DNA from: Orychophragmus violaceus
Lineage: Eukaryota > Streptophyta > Magnoliopsida > Brassicales > Brassicaceae
Assembly (NCBI GenBank): GCA_030180135.1
Contig: CM058231.1
Span: forward strand, 50,788,235-50,852,234
DNA length: 64,000 nt
Direction: 5' to 3'
The notes below the pieces were generated by a model that was given only the letters and a program-made list of their open reading frames with translations, ran no database searches and was not told the DNA's origin. A program made the translations under genes and the position numbers. Of this stretch, positions 1 through 11,423 are shown in pieces (positions within the stretch are counted from its first letter, which is position 1; each line of letters opens with the position of its first letter).

Positions 1-688
1 AGGATCCTTTACTGACTTCAACCTTAATACTGACTTAGATTTCTCACCTAAGGGCTTGGTATGCTTTATGTCGGATTCCCTGTTAGTTCTGACACAGCCT
101 GTAAACCTGTCCTATTTAGTCCCCTTCTCCCCTTCTATAAAGTAAAAAAAAAATAATAATAAACTGAGGATGAGTTAGTAACTCCGAAGTGGTCATGAGA
201 ATAGTAGCAAACACTATTATCTCTCATGTGATCCATGGAATGTGTCCAAAGTATACCCCATAACGGGAAGAACACTGATAAAAAAAATAAAATGATACCC
301 AGTGGGGAAAAATCAGTTGTTAAAGAAGGGAAAGAGAAGAAAGGGACTAGAGAAAGATAGTATGGTGGTCTAGAGCTGATAAGGTAAGAATCCATGTGCC
401 TTTAGATCGATACTCCTTAGGTGAGACCGCACTTAAATACTTGCAGAAGTCAGTAGGGAGAATTTGAATGCTTGAATGTGATTGTGGAGTTTACTTAGGA
501 CAGTTGCTAAGTGTGGAGGAAGTACATTATGGTCTTGAGTTCTGTAGGAAAGTTTTCAGTGGATTACTAAGTGAATGTGATTGTGAAAGTTCCTAGGACG
601 AAATGGGTTTCTGTGTTTTCAAACTTCTTTTCTTATGCTTTGGTTCTTTACTTGCTTGAGGGCAAGCAAGAGCTAAGTGTGGGGGAGT
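1..688 (+). mobile_element. 3' internal region of an Athila/Tat-like Ty3/gypsy element
   Basis: Non-coding 3' part of a plus-strand gypsy element that enters from the left edge. It ends in a purine tract at 676-688 (gtgtgggggagt) directly before the LTR at 689. It resembles 44920-45530, the matching part of a second family member (shared phrases such as ttactgacttca and ctaagtgtgggg), which is why I assign it to this element. The short reading frame at 135-395 on the minus strand is not conserved in the second copy and I do not call it a gene. Confidence 0.7.
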
Positions 689-1850
689 TGATATATCATG
701 GTTTTTACCCATTTTATGCCATGATATAGATGTGTTTTTAGTGTCTTTTGTGTTCTTTTTAGTATGTTTACAGGTCTAGACACGTTTGGAGCCTAATTGG
801 ACGTTTTGGGAGCATTTGGAGCAATTCTGCACTACTTAGAGATTTCACAGAGTTCACTGGCTGCGTTTTCGCAGTGCAACGATCGTTGCAGTCTGTGCAA
901 CTGTCGTTGCAGTTCTGAGCCCAAAAATCTGCATTTTCCAGAAATTACAGTTTTTGCCCAGAAACTTCCCAGACTTGCAAAAAGGCCCCCAGCCGACTTT
1001 AGACCAATATATTAGGGTTTTTAAGCCATTGTTTAGGCTACGCTTTCATTACGCTTTATTTTATTTTCAGAGAGCCTTAGGGGCTGATCTTGCTCTCGAA
1101 AGAGAGAGGATTTCGAACCCCTGTTGATTATTCTGTTTTATGATATTTGGTTTTCTACTTAAGATGTTTTCTGTTTCGATGAACATGTCTGAGTAGTTTA
1201 CCTGTTAGGTTGAAGGATTCTCATTAGGGATTTCAGAGAATTATAGTTTAAATCAATCTGTAGAGATTTATATCTGCTAGTTCTTTATCTAAGTTGTTCT
1301 TAATGCTAAATCTGAAGTAGCTAATCAGAGTTATGATGTTAGGTTGATTAATTCAGCGGAAGTTGGTTAATTTAACTAGAAAGAACTTAGATAAGCAATT
1401 AAACTGTTCGCAAACGGAAGTTTGGTTCAGGTTAATTGTGAACATATCAAACTTGGAGTTAATGCTAGTTTAATCTGTTAGTTCTCGCAAATGGAAGTTT
1501 GGTTTGCTGCACTTAGACTTAGAGAATTATCGCAAAGGAATTTGGTTAATTCTATATCAGTGTTTGAGTTCTAGAATAGTTATTGATTGGATCTAGATAG
1601 ATTGATTGCTTGCGTTCCTGATTTCCTGAGAACTCCTGAAACCTAACGCTTCGCTTCCTTGCTCACAAACTCGCTGCTATTTACTTTTCTGCTTTGCTTT
1701 TAGTTTAATCACCTTTGCTTTCTCCTAGTTTAATCTTTTCTGTTCTTAATCTATCGTTGACCGGAGTCCCTGTGGATTCGATACCCTAAGTACTACAACT
1801 ACATCACTGTGCACTTGCAGTTAGAATAGGGAATAATTCTTGACCTATCA
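689..1850 (+). repeat. 3' LTR of Athila/Tat-like gypsy element
   Basis: Begins tgatatatcatgg and ends gacctatca, giving short inverted ends TGATA/TATCA, and is preceded by a G-rich polypurine tract. Length is 1162 bp. The right boundary is sharp because sequence of an unrelated copia (gag start, minus strand) begins at 1851. A related LTR lies at 45537-46607. It carries a near-palindrome, tgcaacgatcgttgca, at about 875-890 and a variant at 895-910. The expected 5-bp target duplication on the right would be gtagt (1851-1855); its partner lies outside the window. Confidence 0.8.
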
Positions 1851-3562
1851 GTAGTCATAGCTGAAATATAAGATAAAAAGGTTATTAGTTAATATGTTCA
1901 ATATGATTAATCTTGTATTATTATTAATATGATTAATCACGCATTATATTCAATAACATAAGTTACCCTCAATAGAATATAATGATTCCAAGATCCACAT
2001 ATAACTAAGATTAAAGTGGGCCACTGGCCGTCACCCAACCTTAGCTTATATCGGTAAGCCCTATCTCGGCTAATTATATCCGTGATATAACTCTTGGTTG
2101 TGAATTTGGGCCCGAGGCCCAATCCACTCTGATGTCTCAAGGCCCGGGACTCCCGATGGCCTAGTCAAGAAAACCAGACTATACAGTCATGTAATCACTA
2201 ATGTCTGGGACTCCCAATGACATTTATGAATCACAAACCGTCTTACCCACGCAAAAGTAGACACCCTCACACTGTAAGGCCATGAGTACAATTGAATGGG
2301 CTTCGACAGCTGACATAGACTGGACAAGACATCCAACGCTTGATATTATTTGAGGTTCGTAGGTTTATTAAAATTTCATCCCAAAACAGAAGATTACTAT
2401 TTTGGGAAACTTTTTTTTTTTTTTGGGAAACCTACTAATTTTGGAAACTTTCTAAAATTAGAAACTTTTAATTATAGAAATTTCCTAAAATCTAAAACAT
2501 GCAAATCTAGAAACTTCTATTTTAAGAAACTTTCTAATTTCAAAATTTTGGAAACTTATTAATTTAAAAATCGATTTTATAATTTTATAAAATAAATTTT
2601 AAATTAATTCTGAAGAAAAGACTCAAATAATTGGCCCAATTGTTTTAACTTCTTGGCCCGAGGCCCAAGAATTGGTCTATGTCCAAGACATAACCCAATT
2701 GCCCAATTAAATGACATAACCGGTCTGGTTCATTAAAATTGGTCTAACCAAAATTAATTACTACGACGACCACAATTGTCAACCGGTTATTTACTAAACC
2801 GGATTTTCTCAATTTATTTGGTCCAACCAAATCAAATTAGAAAATCACTGGTTTAGGCACAAAATCCAATTTTTCGACTTTGGATTTCTTATCCCGGTTT
2901 AACCAGAACTTAATAAATTTATTAAGTCTGTTTATTAAACCAAGACGATTTAAGTTTTAATCAAATTAAACCGAACCATCACTCAGCCAAACCGAACCGA
3001 CCATTAGGTCACGGTGAACCGAACCGAGATGCAGGCTTCACGCGATCGGGAATGATCGGGACAGCCGCATGCCGCGATTGGGACGAGTTCGGTTGCGTGA
3101 TCGGGACGGGAGCGTGATCGTCGAGCTCGGGTCGTGTGGCTTCACGCGATCGCCAAGCGATCGGGACAGCCCGGGACGAGAGCGGGACGATGCTGGCTTG
3201 GCCGAGACGCGAGAGAGGCACGGCGTGATCGCATCGATCCAAGCCATCGATCCGCGATCGATGCAAGCGATCGGATCGGCCACGCATCTCGCTGCCCATC
3301 TCGCCGTGATCGACTCGACCACGCGACTCGATCCATCGATCGGTCCGTGCGTCTATTCGATCCGGACGTGCGGTTCGACCACACTCCGACGCAACCAATT
3401 CATATAGATTGGATCATGCGATTTCTTGTTTGTTTAGGTTTTAATTCTTTGTTTCTTAAGTGTTTTCTCTTATCAGTAGATTGATTCAAAAACACCTCTT
3501 TAAACAATCCTAAACATGATTCTAAACAAGAAAAACCACAGAACCAATGGCTCTGATACCAC
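1851..3562 (-). mobile_element. Copia leader and first gag codons, interrupted by the Athila-like LTR
   Basis: Untranslated leader of a minus-strand copia, homologous to the leaders at 8957-10592, 34138-35626 and 63081-64000. Its low-coordinate end is the gag start codon (ATG at 1856-1858, then ACT AC), cut by insertion of the gypsy LTR. The sequence TTTCAG lies just upstream of that ATG, as in the other copies. Part of the leader, 3000-3410, is GC-rich and full of cgatcg motifs, which creates long overlapping frames in several phases that are not genes. Confidence 0.8.
3548..3561 (-). other. Primer-binding site (initiator-Met tRNA type)
   Basis: Reads TGGTATCAGAGCCA on the minus strand, one base inside the LTR that starts at 3563. 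This is the usual plant LTR-retrotransposon primer site complementary to the 3' end of initiator-Met tRNA. Confidence 0.85.
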
Positions 3563-4001
3563 TGTTGGATCGTTTAGTGTCTCCTGATTCAATTCTCAGA
3601 TTGATTCATCCTACTAAACATGCAGATCTAGGTTCTCTTGATTAGAAACATAATAAATCTCACCTGTTACCTTGTTTTGCAGCGGAATGGGAGGTACGGG
3701 TCAGAGATCAGCACAACCACCAAGAGATGGATCCTCCAAAGGCTCACACACGCACGCACGGGAAAGTGGCTGCTAGACCGAGCAAGGAGGGAGGCGCAGA
3801 AGAGAGAGTGGGAGGCGCAGGAATGCTGAGGAAAAAGGAGCTAGGGCAAGTTTTATTAATTAAAACCCTTGTCCAGTTCCTATGGGCTTTTGGGCCCAAT
3901 TCTCAGTTCTGATTAAATCCCTTGGATTTAATCAGGCCCTTTTGTCTCTCTAAGTACAGTAAATGCCTAGCACTTTTACCGTACTTCTGCTAAACCGTTC
4001 C
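3563..4001 (-). repeat. Copia LTR, left part, split by a nested copia
   Basis: Starts tgttggatcgtttag next to the primer-binding site and breaks off at 4001. It resumes at 11228. Together the two parts match the 636-bp LTR at 54685-55320, so this truncated copia belongs to the same family as the full-length copy on the right. The break is flanked by the direct repeat gttcc (3997-4001 and 11223-11227). Confidence 0.85.
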
Positions 4002-4631
4002 TGTTGGAAGTTTCGGTTGATCCTGATTCAATTCTCATATTGATATCAACCTAAACATGCATTAGATCTAGGTGTTCTTATTTAGAAACATATGATCTCA
4101 CCTTTTACCTGTTTGTTTGCAGCGGAATTGATGAACAGGTCAATGATCAGGGAGATACACCGAGAGATGGATCCTCCAGAGGCTCACACACGCAATCACA
4201 GGAAACTGGTTGCTAGACCACAAGGAGCAGAGGCGCAGAGAGGAGAGAGTGGCCGCGTGGGGTGTTAGGGTTAGGGGAGAAGAGACAAGGCTTTTAGTCA
4301 TTTAAAAGCCTTCTCTTTCCCTTTTGGGCTTTTGGGCCCAATCTGATTAAATCCCATTTAATCAGACCCATTAGTCTATCTCTCTTAGTACGACAAATGC
4401 CTAGCACTTTTGTCGTACTTCTGCTAAGCCGTTCCAACATTATTTCCTGCTAGCTTAAGCGTGTGACCCATATGGGATCATACAATAAAGGCAATAAGTC
4501 CAAGACTTATAGATCATGAGCGGACTCTAGCAAGCCATCATGACCCCCAGCATTGTATGACTTATGTCTGATCACTGACATACTCTTACGTTATAGAGAC
4601 AGTACAGAGATTGCTGGACACAATTCCAACA
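4002..4631 (-). repeat. 3' LTR of gag-only copia
   Basis: 630 bp, TG...CA, ends caattccaaca next to the polypurine tract. No difference seen from 10593-11222. Confidence 0.9.
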
Positions 4632-7600
4632 ATCTCCCACTTGAACTGGAATCTCTGTATTCATAATCCCTTTCGTCTCAATATCTCGATTAGTCATAAG
4701 GCAAGATTAGTGTCATCCTTATAAAGCCTAATCTTGTTCATCAGACTCTGATTTGATACTGACAATACAAACGACTTGGGAAAGTCCGTTTGAGCATGGC
4801 CATGCATTTTCCAGTATTCAAATCTCCGATTGGCCTAGAGATATTCACTCCATTTATATTGGAGGGACAAATTCCGTCTTGTTCCATCACTGTAAACTAC
4901 TCATTTCATAATGTACCCAAACAAGGTCCTTATAACTATCGCAGAACGATAGCGTTAGACAATGATCAAAGTGCATCAGTCCATGTGCAGTCACATGCAT
5001 GCGAACTCAGGTCTAAGGACTATACTCTATAGTCGTAGTAAGAATCTCTTATGACACAGATATAAATATCCTGAAGAGTTCTTATAAGCGGGTCTTGTCC
5101 GGTCGTATGTTCCCCAACATACACCTATGTACTGACTTTGATGCCGCGCATCTATGACACACTAAGACTTTGTCATAAGTCACGTACCAATCCAGTCTCA
5201 CACGGTTGTTGGTGTTCCAATTTCAACAACCTTCGACTAGGGACAGGATGATATAAACCATCTATCAAATATAGGGTCTTATGACCAAGCTAAATGACTT
5301 TGATGACTCAAGATCAAGTCATTTACTTCGATGACCTATAAAATGGTTCATTTCATTTTGGAACTATTATTTCATCACAGTTAAAATAATCTTGAAATAA
5401 TAATTTCATTAAACATCATTATATGTTTTACAAGAACATATCAATAACTAAATAAAGCCCTTTACTAACTCCCACTGAAATTAAGACTACATCTTAATTT
5501 CACTTATCCTACAGCAACAGTCCGCGACTCGTGCTTAGGCTCAAGGAGTGGCTTCGTTAATAGATTAGCAACGTTCTCATTCGTTGAAACTTGCTGATCT
5601 ACTTAACATCTCTGTCATTTATCTTACGGAATAGGTTATTCCACTAAGTGTTTGGATCTTTGATGTGCAGCTAGTCTCATCTAAGTTGGGATTCACATCA
5701 AGTTCAGTGATGAACTATTCTTTCCAAACAACCTCTTTCGCCGTTTCCCAAGCTGCGAAACATTCAGTTTAAGTCATGGAGTCAGCAACAGTGCCGTGCA
5801 CCGCCAAACAAACACAAGACATATCCGGACTGTGACCGGAAATCATCTTTGTCTGTTGGAAACTTGCCTTTCAGACTCTATCGACTTGTAGCACCTCACT
5901 TTCTTCTTAACTTAAAGAACTTATCCTTAGTATTCTTCAAATACTTTAGAATATTCTTTACGGCAATCCAGTGATTCTCTGCTGGATTTGACTGGTCTTT
6001 ACTTGTTTTGCTTAACATTAAAGCAATATCAAAACAAGTACGTGTCATGGCATACATGATAGATCCAATTGCCGTCGCATATGAATCCTATCCATGCATT
6101 CAAGCTCAGCAGTTATCGTTGGACACTGCTTCTTGCTTAACGTATTGCCATGTGACATTGGCTTAAAAACCCTTCTTGGAGTGCTGAAAACGTGTAGGAC
6201 TTTGTCATCAAAGAATCCTGACTTTGTCCTACCAGCTTTTCTGGATCTCTATCTTTAAATCCAAAATCCAAGACTTTCGTGGCTATACCCATGTCATTCA
6301 CTAAACCAACTCCCAAGCTAGTCCTTTACCGACTGCAGCATTGGGACGTTATATCCGTGAATCAGTATGTCTTCGACATACACTATGAGAAATGCAATAT
6401 TGCTCCCACTAATCTATTAGTAAACGCACAGTTCCTCTTCGTTCCTGTTCAAGTCAGAACCTTGACTACTTCAACAAAACGAAGATTCCAACTCCGATAT
6501 GTTTGCTTCCATCCATGAATGGATCGATGAAGCTAACTTACATAAAATGTAATTTTTTCGGAGTCCGGGCTCACTTTCGCTTCTTTGAATTTCGCAGATT
6601 CATCGTTTTCAATGATCATCAGATCATGCGATCTTTCAATGATTATCATGTTCAACTAATGACGAGAAATCACTCTCGGATTAGTAACTGATTCATATCT
6701 GCGAACTTCAGGCTCCACAGGTGTAGATTCTACAGAAATCTGTAAATCCTTCCGCTGCTCTCCCTCAATAGGTTAAGCAGCTTCCTGTATCTCTCGAATT
6801 TCTTCGAGTTGTACTTTTACTCCCACTGTTCTTCTTTGGAAAGTAATTTCCTTCTTAGAAAACAGAATGGTCGTAAAAGTACAGAGCCTTGGTTTCCCTA
6901 AGAAAACTTCGAGTTATGCTTTTACTCCCACTGTTCTTCTTGGAAAATAACTTCCCTTCTTAGAAAACAGATTGGACGTAAAAGTAACAAGCCTTAGTTT
7001 CTCTAGAACAACCAGCGAAGTAGCACAACTACAAATACTCAGTAAAGACAAATTTGGATCGATTCCAATCCACATTAACGTGGTGTCTTTCAACCGATAT
7101 TTGTGGAACAATTTCAGCGTAAACTTAGATATTTTAGAGCGTTATTCTTAAATAATATCATGGAAGATTCGTGTGACTCATCTTTAATCATTTCTGATAA
7201 GATCTGATTCTTTCTCACAGAAACACCTCCAGGTTTTTCAGGAGAATTGAGCTGTGAAACGACTTCACACTCATTCAGATGATCACACCATCAATGACTT
7301 AAGTATTCTCACTCTGATTTAACTCAGAGTCTTAATACTTCTGTCACTTAGGTTCTATACCTCATTCTGGAACTCTTTCGACCAAGTCAAAGAATTCCGA
7401 CTTGTGTCTCATCAAATGAACACAGTCTTACTCACTGAATTAATCAGTCAAGACAATGAAGTATAAGAAATTTTCTCTGGCATTTCTGCTCATCGGACCA
7501 CATACATGAGTATGTTCAATCTCCAATAAGCCTTTGGGCCTTTCTCTAGCTCGGCTAAGATGGGCCCTTTGTCTTTAGGTCCAGTAAACAGAATTCAAGT

Positions 7601-7966
7601 CTCATAAGATATCGTATCAAATGAGCCCAACAGTCCATAACTATGGGATTTCTGAATCCGTCTTACTCTATGTGACCAAGACTTTTATACCAAGAAAATT
7701 CAGGTTTAATTCATCAGATTTAAACCAATTCGGTATTTATGTTATATTTAGGCACTCTTTGGTTTAAGATATAAAACCCATTCCTTGAATAGGGTGCTAC
7801 AATTAATATTTCATTAAGATCAAAAGAACAAAACCTTGTCTTTTATCAAAATGAAAAACATTCAAATTCTTACAAGAAAATGAAAAACAACTCCGTTTAA
7901 AGCAGGTAGATTGTAGCAATTACTTAATACAAAACCAAGCCTTGAAGGTATCTACAAGTGAAAACC
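4632..7966 (-). pseudogene. Decayed pol and 3' region of gag-only copia
   Basis: No long reading frame. On the minus strand short stretches correspond to the copia polyprotein: around 6360-6380 the RT active-site region reads Y-V-E-D instead of Y-V-D-D, and 5530-6300 matches the RNase H and RT C-terminal part of the full-length copia at low similarity with many stops and indels. The segment at 4640-5440 matches the 3' untranslated region of the full-length copy (39605-40440). The same pattern of damage occurs in the second gag-only element (25757-28979), so the decay predates the spread of this family. Confidence 0.75.
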
Positions 7967-8956
7967 CTATGACTGAGGCAGCTTCCATAGCTCCTTCCAG
8001 ACATGCAGTTCCACTTGCCCTTCCTTCAACGTTCTACTGTTGCTCAGGCTCTGCATATTACAACAAATATCAGTGCCACAACCAGTATCCAATACCTGCA
8101 AGGTAGAACTTGAAGTAATAACATGAATACCTGAGGAAGTAGTCTCATACATTAACTTTAACTCCTCATCGTCTTCCATGAATTTTATGCAATCTCTCTT
8201 CCAATGCCCTATCTCTTTACAGTAGCAGCACTTACCAACGTAAGAGGTATCTGACTTGAGCTCAGAAGACATACGCTTGCCATGATTCAAAATCTGGACA
8301 ACTTTGTCTTCACCCTTGTCAGTACTAGGTTTCATAAACCTACCCTTCACGTTTGGCTCAACCATTTTGAGCATATCATGCAGTTCAGTCAGCGTCTTCG
8401 TTAAGCCTTTCTTGATATAGTTCCTTCTGAACTTATCATAGCTTGACGGCAGTGACTGCAGAATGATTTCAGTTGCCAATTCTTGGCCAACTGGATAATC
8501 CAGTTTCCTCAGGTTATCTATATAACCTATCATTTTACTGATATGAGGACTTACTGGATGATCATCTGGTAGCTTGCAGCTAGTGAGAGACTTAACCAAC
8601 TGGTATCTCTCCACTCGTATCTGCTCCTGAAATTTCAATTTCAGGCTGCTGATCATCTCTATTGGCGACTCCATGTTCTCATATTGCTCCCGCAAGTCTG
8701 AGTCCATGGTAGCCAATATCAGACCACGCACATCTACCGCATCATTATAATGCTTATTCCAAACATCATATACTGCATGTGAAGCATTGGACCCGATCCT
8801 CACGGGGAGAGCTCTCTCAAGAACATAGTCCTTTCTCTCCTGTCTGAGGACTAGCCTCAGGTTCCGTGACCAAGTCAAGAAATTTGATCCGTTCAGTTTG
8901 TCCTTCTCAAGAACAGACCGGATCGAGAAAGTGTTTTGATTGTTTGTGCTAGTCAT
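7967..8956 (-). CDS. gag: Copia Gag-like protein with protease stub
   Basis: A 329-codon frame starting MTSTNNQNTFSIRSVLEK. I chose this Met rather than the upstream in-frame one at 9037 because all related copies start here, just after TTTCAG. It is a retrotransposon capsid/nucleocapsid protein that would assemble into particles and bind RNA. It has a copia gag domain (residues about 10-220) and a zinc knuckle CCYCKEIGHWKRDC (C-X2-C-X4-H-X4-C), then the beginning of the aspartic protease (DTGCG). The frame then jumps to a short tail, VWKELWKLPQS, and stops: a deletion removed the rest of the protease. It lacks about ten residues before the zinc knuckle compared with the gag at 28980-29870. 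It probably gives a Gag without enzymes. Confidence 0.85.
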   Translation of the reverse strand: MTSTNNQNTFSIRSVLEKDKLNGSNFLTWSRNLRLVLRQERKDYVLERALPVRIGSNASHAVYDVWNKHYNDAVDVRGLILATMDSDLREQYENMESPIEMISSLKLKFQEQIRVERYQLVKSLTSCKLPDDHPVSPHISKMIGYIDNLRKLDYPVGQELATEIILQSLPSSYDKFRRNYIKKGLTKTLTELHDMLKMVEPNVKGRFMKPSTDKGEDKVVQILNHGKRMSSELKSDTSYVGKCCYCKEIGHWKRDCIKFMEDDEELKLMYETTSSGIHVITSSSTLQVLDTGCGTDICCNMQSLSNSRTLKEGQVELHVWKELWKLPQS

Positions 8957-10592
8957 AACTGAAATATAAGATAAAAGGATTTTAGTTAATATGTTCAATA
9001 TGATTAATCTCGTATCAAATTTAATATGATTAATCACGCATTATATCCAATAACATAAGTTACCCTCAATAGAATATAATGATTCCAAGATCCACATATA
9101 ACTAAGATCAAAGTGGGCCACTGGCCGTCACCCAACCTTAGCTTATATCGGTAAGCCCTATATCGGCTAATTATATCCGTGATATAACTCTTGGTTGTGA
9201 ATCTGGGCCCGAGGCCCAATCCACTCTGATGTCTCAAGGCCCGGGACTCCCGATGGCCTAGTCAAGAAAACCGGACTATACAGTCACGTAATCATTAATG
9301 TCTGGGACTCCCAATGACATTCATGAATCACAAACCGTCTTACCCACGCAAAAACAGACATCCTCACACTGTAAGGCCATGAATGCAATTGAATGGGCTT
9401 TGACAGCTGACATAGCCTGGACAAGACATCCAACGCTTGATATTATTTGAGGTTCGTAGGTTTATTAAAATCATTCCCAAAATAGAAGATTACTATTTCG
9501 GGAAACTTTCTATTTATGGAAACCTACTATTTTTAGAAACTTTCTAAAATTGGAAACTTTCTAAAACCGGAAACTTTCTAACTTTAGAAACTTCTTTAAA
9601 ATCCAAAACCCGCAAATTCAGAAAATTCTATTTTAAGAAACTTTCTAATTATAAAATTTCGGAAACTTTAATTTAAAACCGACTTTATAATTTTATAAAA
9701 TAGATTTTAAATTGATCTGAAGAAAGACTCAATTAACTGGCCCAATTGTTTTAACTTCTTGGCCTGAGGCCCAAGAATTGGTCCATGTCCAAGACTTGAC
9801 CCAATTGTCCAATTAATTGACATAACCGGTCTGGTTCATTAAAACTGGTCTAACCAAGTTTTAATTACTACGATGACCACAATTGTCAACCGGTTATTTA
9901 CTAAACCGGAATTTCTCAATTTATTTGGTCCAACCAAATCAAATTAGAAATTCCTGGTTTAGGCACTAAATCCAATATTTCTTTCGACATTGGATTTCTT
10001 ATTCCGGTTTAACCAGATTTAATAAAATTATTAATCTGTTTATTAAACCGAAACGTTGATTTTAATCAAGTTTTAAACCGAGCCACCAAACCGAAATCGA
10101 ACCGGTCACGAACCATCCATGGCCGTGACCTAATCCACACGATCACAGCCGACCAGCCGCGTTCAATCCACGATCCACGGACGGCCGAGCCTCACGTGAT
10201 CGGGATGCAGCTGGACGGGACGAGCTTGGGACGTTCGGGTGGGACGGTCGGGACGGTACTCGGCCTCGATCACGCGGGACAGCCGGGAAGCGATCGGGAC
10301 GACGCGATCGACTCGATCCATCCGTCCGATCCGCGTCCGACCCGACCAACCGGCCATACCTCTCGGCCATACACACCAACCGGCCAAGCCGGTTGATCCA
10401 ATACCCGGCCAATCGCAAATCTGAGTCATATAGCTCATGTTTTGCGATTTTTCTTGTGTGTTTAGAGTTCAATTCTGATTCTTAACTGTTTTATCTTATC
10501 AGTAATTGATTCAAAAACAATTCTAAGCAGATTAAACAACCTAAACTTGAATCTAAAACAAGAAACCTAAGAACCAATGGCTCTGATACCAC
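8957..10592 (-). other. Leader of gag-only copia
   Basis: About 1.6 kb between the 5' LTR and gag, without a conserved reading frame. It ends in TATATTTCAG two bases before the gag ATG. It contains runs of degenerate gaaactttct motifs (9500-9670) and a GC-rich cgatcg-containing segment (10140-10420) whose sequence varies strongly between copies while the flanks are conserved. Overlapping frames in that segment are composition artefacts. Confidence 0.7.
10578..10591 (-). other. Primer-binding site (initiator-Met tRNA type)
   Basis: TGGTATCAGAGCCA on the minus strand, next to the LTR at 10593. Confidence 0.85.
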
Positions 10593-11222
10593 TGTTGGAA
10601 GTTTCGGTTGATCCTGATTCAATTCTCATATTGATATCAACCTAAACATGCATTAGATCTAGGTGTTCTTATTTAGAAACATATGATCTCACCTTTTACC
10701 TGTTTGTTTGCAGCGGAATTGATGAACAGGTCAATGATCAGGGAGATACACCGAGAGATGGATCCTCCAGAGGCTCACACACGCAATCACAGGAAACTGG
10801 TTGCTAGACCACAAGGAGCAGAGGCGCAGAGAGGAGAGAGTGGCCGCGTGGGGTGTTAGGGTTAGGGGAGAAGAGACAAGGCTTTTAGTCATTTAAAAGC
10901 CTTCTCTTTCCCTTTTGGGCTTTTGGGCCCAATCTGATTAAATCCCATTTAATCAGACCCATTAGTCTATCTCTCTTAGTACGACAAATGCCTAGCACTT
11001 TTGTCGTACTTCTGCTAAGCCGTTCCAACATTATTTCCTGCTAGCTTAAGCGTGTGACCCATATGGGATCATACAATAAAGGCAATAAGTCCAAGACTTA
11101 TAGATCATGAGCGGACTCTAGCAAGCCATCATGACCCCCAGCATTGTATGACTTATGTCTGATCACTGACATACTCTTACGTTATAGAGACAGTACAGAG
11201 ATTGCTGGACACAATTCCAACA
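10593..11222 (-). repeat. 5' LTR of gag-only copia
   Basis: 630 bp, by eye identical to 4002-4631. In the sense direction it contains CCGCTGCAAACAAACAG followed by GTAAAAGGTGAG, a splice-donor-like pair conserved in all copia LTRs of this window. Confidence 0.9.
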
Positions 11223-11227
11223 GTTCC

Positions 11228-11423
11228 TTCGTATTTTCCCGTTAGCTTAGGCGTGTGACCCATATGGGATCATATAATAAAGGCAATAAGTCCAAGACTT
11301 ATAGATCATGAGCGGACTCTAGCAAGCCATCATGACCCCCAGTATTATATGACTTATGTCTGATCATTGACATACTCTTACTTTCTAGAGACAGTACAGA
11401 GATTACTGGACATAATTCCAACA
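11228..11423 (-). repeat. Copia LTR, right part (continues 3563-4001)
   Basis: Resumes the interrupted LTR after the duplicated gttcc and ends aattccaaca at 11423. To its right begins LTR sequence of a large gypsy element at a point equivalent to 17479, so this copia was inserted in that gypsy LTR. Confidence 0.85.

Larger units (their letters stand above)
4002..11222 (-). mobile_element. Young non-autonomous (gag-only) Ty1/copia element
   Basis: A complete 7221-bp element with 630-bp LTRs (4002-4631 and 10593-11222) that are identical by eye, a primer-binding site at 10578-10591, a polypurine tract (minus strand, agtgggagat) next to 4631, and the target duplication gttcc at 3997-4001 and 11223-11227. 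On the minus strand the order is LTR, leader, gag, decayed pol, LTR. Only gag is open; the 3.3 kb between gag and the 3' LTR holds recognisable but broken integrase, RT and RNase H remnants. Its LTR ends nearly match those of the full-length copia elements here, so trans-mobilisation by them is a reasonable inference. Confidence 0.9.

Noticed and set aside
3009..3484. Several overlapping Arg/Asp/Ser-rich reading frames on both strands
   Set aside because: They lie in a GC-rich, stop-poor leader segment full of cgatcg, occur in several phases at once, and are not conserved in sister leaders.
10143..10472. Overlapping frames on both strands of the second leader
   Set aside because: Same composition effect as at 3009-3484; no domain and no conservation.
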